Assembly (NCBI RefSeq): GCF_020829685.1
Contig: NZ_JAIVFR010000518.1
Coordinates: 1 to 5,328, forward strand
Length of the DNA stretch: 5,328 nucleotides
Reading direction: 5' to 3'
From: Nostoc sp. CHAB 5715
Lineage (GTDB): Bacteria > Cyanobacteriota > Cyanobacteriia > Cyanobacteriales > Nostocaceae
Shown: piece by piece, positions 1 through 5,328 of the stretch
Position numbering within the stretch: the first letter of the stretch is position 1
Layout: every line of letters begins with the position of its first letter
Translations under genes and position numbers: made by a program
The notes under the pieces: model-generated
Seen by the model: the letters and a program-made list of their open reading frames with translations, nothing else
Database searches by the model: none
Told to the model about the DNA's origin: nothing

Positions 1-2457
1 ATCTACAGCAACAATAACAGCCAAGTCTCCAATGCAGTTCAAGTAACTTTCACCCCTCCAAGCGACCTCGTAGTTACAAACGTCACCTCGCCCACCACAG
101 CGAAATCTGGTAACAAAATTGACATTTCCTGGACAGTAGCAAACTCCGGTACAGGTGATGCTACTAGCGGTTGGGTGGATGAGGTATTCCTCAAACAGGT
201 AGATTCTGGGGGACAATTAATTTCATTGGGAACGTTTAGATATGGTAACGGTCTTCAAGCAGGTAAATTCTACACACGTTCTGAACAGTTTACCCTGCCC
301 TCCACCCTGCAAGGACTGTACGAAGTTGAAGTTAAGACTAATGCTGACAATTCATTGTACGAATCCACCGCTACAGGTAACAACACCAACAGCACAACTC
401 CCAATAATCTCCTGGTCAGCTTAACTCCCCGTCCTGACCTACAAGTAAAATCAATTATTGCACCCACTACCGCGAATGCTGGTGGCACAATCTCTCTGGA
501 ATTTATCGTTACCAATCAAGGTACTGTTGGCACCATCACCCCCAACTGGCAAGATAAAGTTTATTTGTCTTTGGATGACAAAATTAGCTACGATGATTTG
601 TCCTTGGGTAGCTTTAGCAATGCAACTGCCTTGGGAACTCTTGAAAGCTACCGCACCCTTGCCAATACCTTAGTGATTCCCAAGTATTTCCGGGGTGAAG
701 CTTACTTGATTGTTGCCACAGATGTCAACGCACAAGTAGACGAATATCCCCAAGAATCGAACAACATCAAGGCAGTCAAGTTAAATATCAATTCTCTGCC
801 ACCTGCCGACTTGGTTACAAGTCAAGTGATAGCTCCCACACTCGCATTTGAAGGTTCCAAGATTAAAGTTCGTTACACCGTCACTAACTCCGGTATTGGT
901 GAAACCGACCGCGATAGTTGGACTGACACTATCTGGTTAACCCGCGATAAAAATCGAACAGCAGCAACTAATGTCACCAGTACACCTGCTGACTTAATTG
1001 TCACTTCTGTCAAGACCTTGCCGCAAAACTTCTCCGGGGAACGCACCACAGTTGAGTGGACGGTACAGAACGTCGGCGCAGATATCTGGTCAGGAACACG
1101 CTACTGGTACGATGAAATTTGGGTTTCCCCTGACCCCACCTTCATTGCTGATAGAGCAACTAAAGTTGGATTTGTCCCCTACAGTTCCCTTTCTCCATTA
1201 CGCACAGGTGAAACTTACACCCAAAAGCAAGATATTATCCTACCTGCGGGAATTAATGGCGAATACTATATTTACGTAAGTACCGATTACAGCTACGATT
1301 ATAATACCAGACGATTCCGAGGTGAAATTCCCAATAGCGGTGGTGACAACAATTCCTATAGTGGCAGCTTTGAATATCGTGTATTTGAAAACCCGACAAA
1401 TAACGGGAGCAAAGAACTCATTGGTGTAACTTATCGAGAACCAGATTTACAGGTTAGTAATTTAATAGTTCCAGAAATACCGCCAACTTCCAGTCAAACA
1501 ATTACTGTAAACTGGACTGTCAGCAACACAGGTACCCGCGACACTAGAGAAAATTCCTGGTACGACCGCATTTATCTCTCCCGTGACGAGTCTTTAGACT
1601 TAAATGACACATTACTGCGAGAGTTTGCTCATCGCGGCAGCCTACAGCAAGGACAATCTTACACACAAACAGGTGAAATTACTCTCCCTGATGGTGTTGA
1701 TGGTGATTTCTATTTATTAGTATTTACTGACTCAAACGTTGGTAGTAGAGGCCGCAACCTTTTCGTTGAAAGCAACTCGACTTTTGCTCGTGTACCTGAA
1801 TTCCAGGATGAAGGCAACAACATTACTGCCAAGCCTTTGACGGTCGGCTTACAGCCCCCACCAGATTTGCAAGTAACTTCAGTTATTATCCCAGAACGCA
1901 GCACTACCGGACAAAGCTTTAATCTGAAGTACACAGTCACTAATAAAGGGACTGGCGATACACCTACTAGACAAAATCGTTGGAATGATTTAATTTACCT
2001 CTCAAGAGATGAATTCTTAGATAACATCAGCGATCGCTATTTAGGATATGTAGAACATACTGGCGGCTTAAGTACTGGTAGCAGCTACACAATTAACAAA
2101 ACTCTACAGTTGCCCAACGACCTTGTTGGTTCTTACTACGTTTTTGTAATTACTGATGCACCACAAAACAACGGACGCGATATCGTATTTGAAGGCACTA
2201 AAGAAAGCAACAATGCATCTTCCAGTATCCAACCCTTGATTCTAGAACTGCCACCGCCAGCAGATTTACAGGTAGACGAAATAAGCGTCCCCAGCAATGC
2301 TAAATCAGGCGAACAGATACAAATTAGCTGGAAAGTCACAAACTACGGCGACAACCCGGCTAGCGGAGAGTGGAGTGATGCAGTTTACTTATCAACAGAT
2401 GCAGTTTGGGATATCAATGACCGAATAATTGGCGAGTGTCCCACAATGGTAACTTAG
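1..2457 (+). CDS. CARDB-repeat protein, N-terminal portion (5'-partial, ends at frameshift-induced stop)
   Basis: The frame is open from base 1 (codons ATC TAC AGC AAC) to TAG at 2455-2457, giving 818 visible residues. The GTG at 175 is not a credible start: it falls inside a conserved repeat motif (Gly-Trp-Val-Asp-Glu-Val-Phe-Leu), and good repeat sequence precedes it. Residues 1-19 finish an earlier repeat. Units then begin near residues 20, 144, 267, 329, 479, 619 and 751, each opening with a Pro-x-Asp-Leu-x-Val motif and a Trp/Tyr-x-Val-x-Asn-x-Gly strand. Next comes Trp-x-Asp-x-[Ile/Val]-[Tyr/Phe/Trp]-[Leu/Val], usually followed by Ser/Thr-x-Asp. Most units close with an acidic-Asn-Asn motif. 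This is the pattern of CARDB (cell adhesion related domain found in bacteria), a beta-sandwich of secreted proteins. Composition is rich in Asn, Thr, Ser and Asp, with no Cys-rich or catalytic motif. The last residues (Cys-Pro-Thr-Met-Val-Thr) are out-of-frame sequence after the shift. The adhesive role is inferred. Confidence 0.8.
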   Translation: MYSNNNSQVSNAVQVTFTPPSDLVVTNVTSPTTAKSGNKIDISWTVANSGTGDATSGWVDEVFLKQVDSGGQLISLGTFRYGNGLQAGKFYTRSEQFTLPSTLQGLYEVEVKTNADNSLYESTATGNNTNSTTPNNLLVSLTPRPDLQVKSIIAPTTANAGGTISLEFIVTNQGTVGTITPNWQDKVYLSLDDKISYDDLSLGSFSNATALGTLESYRTLANTLVIPKYFRGEAYLIVATDVNAQVDEYPQESNNIKAVKLNINSLPPADLVTSQVIAPTLAFEGSKIKVRYTVTNSGIGETDRDSWTDTIWLTRDKNRTAATNVTSTPADLIVTSVKTLPQNFSGERTTVEWTVQNVGADIWSGTRYWYDEIWVSPDPTFIADRATKVGFVPYSSLSPLRTGETYTQKQDIILPAGINGEYYIYVSTDYSYDYNTRRFRGEIPNSGGDNNSYSGSFEYRVFENPTNNGSKELIGVTYREPDLQVSNLIVPEIPPTSSQTITVNWTVSNTGTRDTRENSWYDRIYLSRDESLDLNDTLLREFAHRGSLQQGQSYTQTGEITLPDGVDGDFYLLVFTDSNVGSRGRNLFVESNSTFARVPEFQDEGNNITAKPLTVGLQPPPDLQVTSVIIPERSTTGQSFNLKYTVTNKGTGDTPTRQNRWNDLIYLSRDEFLDNISDRYLGYVEHTGGLSTGSSYTINKTLQLPNDLVGSYYVFVITDAPQNNGRDIVFEGTKESNNASSSIQPLILELPPPADLQVDEISVPSNAKSGEQIQISWKVTNYGDNPASGEWSDAVYLSTDAVWDINDRIIGECPTMVT
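2030..2037. repeat. HIP1 octamer GCGATCGC
   Basis: A perfect GCGATCGC palindrome lies inside CARDB repeat 6, in codons for Ser-Asp-Arg-Tyr. HIP1 (highly iterated palindrome 1) is strongly over-represented in many cyanobacterial genomes. A single copy in about 5 kb is weak evidence by itself, but it agrees with the cyanobacterial look of the encoded protein. No second perfect copy was seen in the window. Confidence 0.8.
2421..2457 (+). other. Frameshift site joining frame 1 to frame 3
   Basis: The frame 3 stop TGA at 2418-2420 and the frame 1 stop TAG at 2455-2457 bound the interval in which the shift must occur. Homology among the repeats places it at about 2431-2436: GGC (Gly) followed by CGA GTG TCC CAC (Arg-Val-Ser-His) needs one extra base, as if one nucleotide after GG had been lost. 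The frame 1 codons through here are ATA ATT GGC GAG TGT CCC ACA. No X-XXY-YYZ slippery heptamer and no long homopolymer is present, so programmed -1 recoding or transcriptional slippage is not supported. A mutation or a sequencing or assembly error is more likely. Confidence 0.8.
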
Positions 2458-5216
2458 CAAAGAATGCTGACTACACTTCAACCCTGACAGCAAATCTGCC
2501 ACCAGCAATTCCAGGACAATATCGCATCATTGTTAGACCCGATATCTTCAATTCTGTTTACGAAGCCGAGAATGAGTCAAACAACCGCACTACATCTGCT
2601 AACCCGCTCAACGTTACCGTTGAGCAGTTACAGTTAGGTGTAGCGAAAGAAACAACCCTCAGTACTGGACAGGAGAGGCTATTTGAAATTAACCTCCAAG
2701 CAGGTCAAACCCTGCGCGTCAACGCCAGTTCTGCTGCAAGCCTTGCTGCCAACGAGGTGTTCGTCCGCTTCGGGCAAGCACCCACAAGTATTGTATATGA
2801 TGCTGCATACACAGGGGTATTAGGGCCAAATCAATCAGTCATCATTCCCACCACTAAAACTGGGACTTACTATGTACTAGTGCGCGGTTATGCAGAACCC
2901 AGCAATAACACGCCCCTGTCCTTGTTAGCAGATGTCCTACCCTTTGAAATTACTGATGTCGTTACCGACCGAGGTGGAGATAGCCGCTACGTAACCACCA
3001 ATATTATAGGCGCACAGTTCCAGCCAGGAGCAATTGTGAAACTGGTACGTCCTGGAATTGCCGAATACAACCCAGTCAGATACCAGGTCATTGACAGTAC
3101 GAAAATTACTGCCATCTTCGACCTCACAGATGCACCCCACGGTCTTTACGATGTTAAAGTCATCAACCCAGATGGTCGAGTGGCAATTGTTCCCTACCGC
3201 TACTTAGTTGAACGGGCAATTGAACAAGATGTCACCATCGGGTTGGGTGGCCCAAGCATCCTCGCACCTGGAGATACAGCAACTTACGGTGTCTCAGTCC
3301 AAAGTTTAACTAATATCGACACCCCCTACGTACATTTTGCTATCGGCACTCCTGAGTTGGGAACAAACACAGAAGTCTTCAATCTTCCCTACACGGAGTT
3401 TAGCTCAAATCTGCGCGGCAACCCAGAAGGCGTTTTGCAAGATGTGCCTTGGGCCAGTCTCATCTCCGATATCAATACCAATGGCGAAATCTTAGCACCA
3501 GGTTATGTCCTCGACCTCCCGAACGCCGGATTTGTTGGTCGCACATTTAACGTTCAAACTTACCCTGGACTCCAAGATGAACTGGCCAAAGACCCCACAG
3601 GTTTAGAAGGACTGCCAGACGATACAATTGCTTTCCGTTTCCACATTTTAGCGACAGCAACGGCAATGACTCGTGCTGAATTTGTTCAAGAACAAACTAC
3701 TTCAGCACTGCGGCTGCGAAATGCTATCCTACTTGACCCAACAGCTTCGGTTGCGCTGACTGTGCTAGCTGCGGATGCTAACACTTGGACAAACGCATAT
3801 TTAGCAGCCTTAGAACAAGCTGGATTATTACGCCCTGAAAACCAAGCACCGCCAATTCGGGAAAATCCCCAAGTAATTAGCTTGATGGCGACACTCGCCA
3901 CTGGTTTACTGCTGGGGCCTGCGGGAAATCAAATTATCTCTAGTAACAATTTAGTCAACTTCTTTGAGCAAGTCCGCAAATGGTATGGTAATAATCCCAG
4001 TTTAAGAGAACAAGAATCGGCTGTTGACCTCAAACAATACGATTTAGGTCTGTCGCAAAAAACCCACGCCCAATCTTTCAACGTCTACGTTCCTTTTGGG
4101 GATGCTAGGGTTGAACTACCCCAAGGTGTTGCTGTACCACCTCCCAGCTTTGGTAGCTTCTTCAACAGTGCTGTCACTACCAGCAATCTCGCTACCCTAA
4201 CCGGCCCCTTGGGCTATGGGATGGAAAATATCATCCCTGTGGGTACAGCACTCCCCTACACAATTCGCTTTGAAAATGCCGCTGCTGCTGACAGTAATGT
4301 TGGAGAAGTGCGGATTGTTACCAAACTTGATGATGACCTCAATCCGCGTACCTTCCAATTAGGTTCTCTGCGCCTGGGCGATATTCAGATTCACATTCCT
4401 ACAGGACGTGGCACTTTCTCTGGGGATTTTGATTTTACCAGCAGCAAAGGCTTTATTTTACGGGTAAGCGCTGGCTTAGATGTAATTTCTAACACTGCTA
4501 CTTGGTTAATCCAAGCAATTGACCCGAATACTGGGGAAGTGGTGCAAAACCGCGATATTGGTTTATTGCCACCCAATAAAGCCAACGGTGTTGGCAGTGC
4601 CTTTGTCAGCTACACCATTCTCCCCAAAACTGGTAGTGCGACTGGAACAGAAATTACCAGCGCTGCCAGAGTAATTTACAATACCGCTGCCCCCTTAGAC
4701 ACGGCAGAAGTCACCAACATTATTGATGGTACTGCCCCAACAACTGTACTCAGCGCTACACCATTAGTTGCAGGTGGTTCTGATTATTTGGTGAAGTGGA
4801 CAGCAACTGATGATGCAGCTGGTTCTGGAATTAAGCACGTAACTGTTTATGTCGCTGAAGATGGCGGCGATTTCCAGATTTGGCAGCAGCAAACCACCTC
4901 AACGAGTGGTGTTTATGTTGGTCGTAGCGGACATAGCTATGAGTTTTTGGCACTGGCTACTGACAATGCAGGCAATAAAGAACAACCATCATTAGGAATT
5001 AGCGCCCCCAATGATGGTTCTGCGGTTAACTTAGGGACTTTACCCACAGTTGAGAAAACGACTCAACCTCAGTTGGGTGCGCCACCTCTACCCCAACCGC
5101 AACCATCAACAAATCAACTATTCTTAGAAGCAAAACTTGGCATTCCATCTGCCACACCCACAAGCCCATCTGAGTTTAGCAGTGTTTTGCGTCCCTTCAT
5201 TGCGCAGTCACTTTGA
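2436..5216 (+). CDS. CARDB-repeat protein, C-terminal portion: end of repeat 7, PPC-like, IPT/TIG-like, DUF7619-like and Ig-like domains
   Basis: The frame is open from 2421, just after an in-frame TGA at 2418-2420, to TGA at 5214-5216. The GTG at 2436 is only nominal: it lies inside repeat 7 with no clear Shine-Dalgarno sequence ahead of it. Counting from 2436 (926 residues), 1-63 complete repeat 7. About 65-150 looks like a PPC (bacterial pre-peptidase C-terminal) sandwich, with Phe-Glu-Ile-Asn-Leu-Gln-Ala-Gly and Gly-Thr-Tyr-Tyr-Val-Leu-Val. About 169-258 resembles an IPT/TIG domain, with Gly-Ala-Gln-Phe-Gln-Pro-Gly-Ala and His-Gly-Leu-Tyr-Asp-Val-Lys-Val. I cannot assign 259-599; 411-530 looks helical. 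About 600-768 resembles DUF7619, with Ile-Asp-Pro-Asn-Thr-Gly, Leu-Leu-Pro-Pro-Asn and Gly-Thr-Glu-Ile-Thr-Ser-Ala-Ala. About 769-850 is Ig/Big-like and ends in Ala-Thr-Asp-Asn-Ala-Gly-Asn. A Pro/Gln-rich linker (about 877-892) precedes a short tail. There is no LPxTG or clear membrane anchor. No enzyme motif was seen. Domain names come from memory of family patterns. Confidence 0.8.
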   Translation: MSHNGNLAKNADYTSTLTANLPPAIPGQYRIIVRPDIFNSVYEAENESNNRTTSANPLNVTVEQLQLGVAKETTLSTGQERLFEINLQAGQTLRVNASSAASLAANEVFVRFGQAPTSIVYDAAYTGVLGPNQSVIIPTTKTGTYYVLVRGYAEPSNNTPLSLLADVLPFEITDVVTDRGGDSRYVTTNIIGAQFQPGAIVKLVRPGIAEYNPVRYQVIDSTKITAIFDLTDAPHGLYDVKVINPDGRVAIVPYRYLVERAIEQDVTIGLGGPSILAPGDTATYGVSVQSLTNIDTPYVHFAIGTPELGTNTEVFNLPYTEFSSNLRGNPEGVLQDVPWASLISDINTNGEILAPGYVLDLPNAGFVGRTFNVQTYPGLQDELAKDPTGLEGLPDDTIAFRFHILATATAMTRAEFVQEQTTSALRLRNAILLDPTASVALTVLAADANTWTNAYLAALEQAGLLRPENQAPPIRENPQVISLMATLATGLLLGPAGNQIISSNNLVNFFEQVRKWYGNNPSLREQESAVDLKQYDLGLSQKTHAQSFNVYVPFGDARVELPQGVAVPPPSFGSFFNSAVTTSNLATLTGPLGYGMENIIPVGTALPYTIRFENAAAADSNVGEVRIVTKLDDDLNPRTFQLGSLRLGDIQIHIPTGRGTFSGDFDFTSSKGFILRVSAGLDVISNTATWLIQAIDPNTGEVVQNRDIGLLPPNKANGVGSAFVSYTILPKTGSATGTEITSAARVIYNTAAPLDTAEVTNIIDGTAPTTVLSATPLVAGGSDYLVKWTATDDAAGSGIKHVTVYVAEDGGDFQIWQQQTTSTSGVYVGRSGHSYEFLALATDNAGNKEQPSLGISAPNDGSAVNLGTLPTVEKTTQPQLGAPPLPQPQPSTNQLFLEAKLGIPSATPTSPSEFSSVLRPFIAQSL

Positions 5217-5217
5217 C

Positions 5218-5228
5218 GGTTAACCGGT
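5218..5228. repeat. Overlapping palindromes GGTTAACC and ACCGGT
   Basis: GGTTAACC (5218-5225) overlaps ACCGGT (5223-5228), beginning two bases after the TGA of the large gene, and GGTCACC (5226-5232) continues as an imperfect dyad. Such a cluster could be a binding site or the terminal motif of an element, but no partner copy is visible in this window. Confidence 0.3.
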
Positions 5229-5260
5229 CACCATTGCGGCATTTCTCCGTGGAGATGGTC

Positions 5261-5276
5261 TGCTGGAAGGCCAGCA
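5261..5276. other. Short hairpin TGCTGG-AAGG-CCAGCA
   Basis: A perfect 6-bp inverted repeat with a 4-base loop lies 45 bases after the stop codon. It is followed by ATGAATTGGG, not a T-tract, so it does not meet the usual pattern of an intrinsic terminator on the + strand. It could be part of a larger RNA fold or a repeated element, or it could be chance. Confidence 0.4.
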
Positions 5277-5328
5277 ATGAATTGGGCACCACCGCAGACG
5301 GCAACTTTGCAGCACAACCCGAGGTCCC

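Larger units (their letters stand above)
58..2624 (+). repeat. Tandem array of seven CARDB-like protein repeats
   Basis: The unit boundaries, taken at the Pro-x-Asp-Leu-x-Val opening motif, are 58-429, 430-798, 799-984, 985-1434, 1435-1854, 1855-2250 and 2251-2624 (the last crosses the frameshift). Lengths are about 124, 123, 62, 150, 140, 132 and 125 residues. Six units share Trp/Tyr-x-Val-x-Asn-x-Gly, Trp-x-Asp-x-[Ile/Val]-aromatic-[Leu/Val], a Gly-x-x-Tyr-Thr turn followed by Leu-Pro, and a closing acidic-x-x-x-Asn-Asn; single positions vary between units. Unit 3 lacks the second half. The repeats are diverged at DNA level, with only short shared stretches by eye, so the array is old rather than freshly amplified. 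Residues 1-19 of the window end a further unit upstream. Confidence 0.75.
1..5216 (+). pseudogene. Frameshifted giant CARDB-repeat surface protein gene (whole locus, 5' end outside window)
   Basis: The two long + strand frames (1-2457 in frame 1, 2436-5216 in frame 3) are best read as one gene broken by a single-base shift. Repeat 7 is divided between them: its opening half (Pro-Pro-x-Asp-Leu-Gln-Val through Asp-Arg-Ile-Ile-Gly) is in frame 1, and its closing half (Val-Ser-His-Asn-Gly-Asn-Leu through Glu-Ser-Asn-Asn-Arg) is in frame 3. Reading ATT GGC, stepping back one base, then CGA GTG TCC restores Ile-Gly-Arg-Val-Ser-His-Asn-Gly, which fits the pattern seen in sibling repeats. The joined visible product is about 1738 residues and lacks its N-terminus, so a signal peptide cannot be checked. 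Function is inferred only from architecture: an extracellular adhesion or scaffold protein. Composition looks alike on both sides, which argues for recent decay or a sequencing error rather than two unrelated genes. Confidence 0.65.
5217..5328. other. Downstream region with shifted composition; no supportable gene
   Basis: These 112 bases follow the TGA directly. By hand count they are about 59% GC, higher than the gene appears to be by eye. Frames 2 and 3 on the + strand and at least one - strand frame stay open to the window edge, which at this length says nothing about coding. No T-tract terminator, promoter or ribosome binding site was found. The stretch may be ordinary intergenic DNA, a repeated intergenic element, or the edge of an insertion that cut the gene short. 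The window ends before this can be decided. Confidence 0.45.

Noticed and set aside
175..177. GTG as the start of the first large gene
   Set aside because: The frame is open from base 1, clear repeat sequence precedes it, and the codon lies inside the conserved Trp-x-Asp motif of repeat 1. The real start is upstream of the window.
2436..2438. GTG as a real start of a second, separate gene
   Set aside because: It sits in the middle of a CARDB repeat whose first half is in the overlapping frame just before it, and no clear Shine-Dalgarno sequence precedes it.
2421..2457. Programmed -1 ribosomal frameshifting
   Set aside because: No X-XXY-YYZ slippery heptamer, long homopolymer or obvious stimulatory hairpin is present. 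Recoding in the middle of a structural repeat would also be unusual.
270..4585. Several - strand and alternative + strand open frames of 60-93 codons
   Set aside because: All lie within the large coding frames, which show continuous repeat or domain homology. The short frames have no recognisable motif or initiation signal.
5261..5290. Intrinsic transcription terminator after the gene
   Set aside because: The hairpin stem is only 6 bp and is followed by ATGAATTGGG, not a run of T.
5255..5328. Small + strand ORF starting at ATG 5255
   Set aside because: No properly spaced ribosome binding site is present, it is cut by the window edge, and frame 3 is also open here, so openness is not informative.
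1..5328. Defence system, CRISPR array, transposase, retron or RNA gene
   Set aside because: No direct repeat-spacer pattern, nuclease, transposase or reverse transcriptase motif, or tRNA/rRNA-like segment was seen. The window is filled by one structural repeat protein.

Overview
The window is almost entirely one very large gene locus on the + strand. It encodes a multidomain, repeat-rich, presumably extracellular or cell-surface protein of a cyanobacterium. The cyanobacterial assignment rests on a HIP1 octamer (GCGATCGC at 2030-2037), moderate GC and a codon and composition style typical of filamentous Nostocales. It also rests on the architecture: tandem CARDB-type beta-sandwich repeats followed by PPC-like, IPT/TIG-like and DUF7619-like domains. 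That is an inference from one locus, not a taxonomic proof.

Layout: positions 1-2457 (frame 1) are open from the first base, so the true start lies upstream of the window. This part carries the last residues of an earlier repeat, six CARDB-like units (the third only half length) and the first half of a seventh. At about 2431-2436 the reading frame shifts by -1. The second half of the seventh repeat and the rest of the protein continue in frame 3 up to a TGA at 5214-5216. Joined across the shift, the visible protein is about 1738 residues. After the repeats come a PPC-like sandwich, an IPT/TIG-like domain, a roughly 340-residue central region I cannot assign, a DUF7619-like domain, an Ig/Big-like domain and a Pro/Gln-rich C-terminal tail.

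Positions 5217-5328 are non-coding or undetermined. They are richer in GC (about 59% by hand count) than the gene appears by eye, and hold overlapping short palindromes and a 6-bp-stem hairpin without a T-tract. They could be an ordinary intergenic region or the edge of an inserted element.

The two reading frames are halves of one gene, not an operon of two genes. The split falls inside a single CARDB repeat, and no slippery heptamer, ribosome binding site or plausible start was seen there. The locus is therefore either a frameshifted pseudogene or carries a one-base sequence error. I see no RNA gene, CRISPR array, transposase or defence system. The points worth a second look are the frameshift, the half-length repeat, the unassigned central region and the compositionally different tail.
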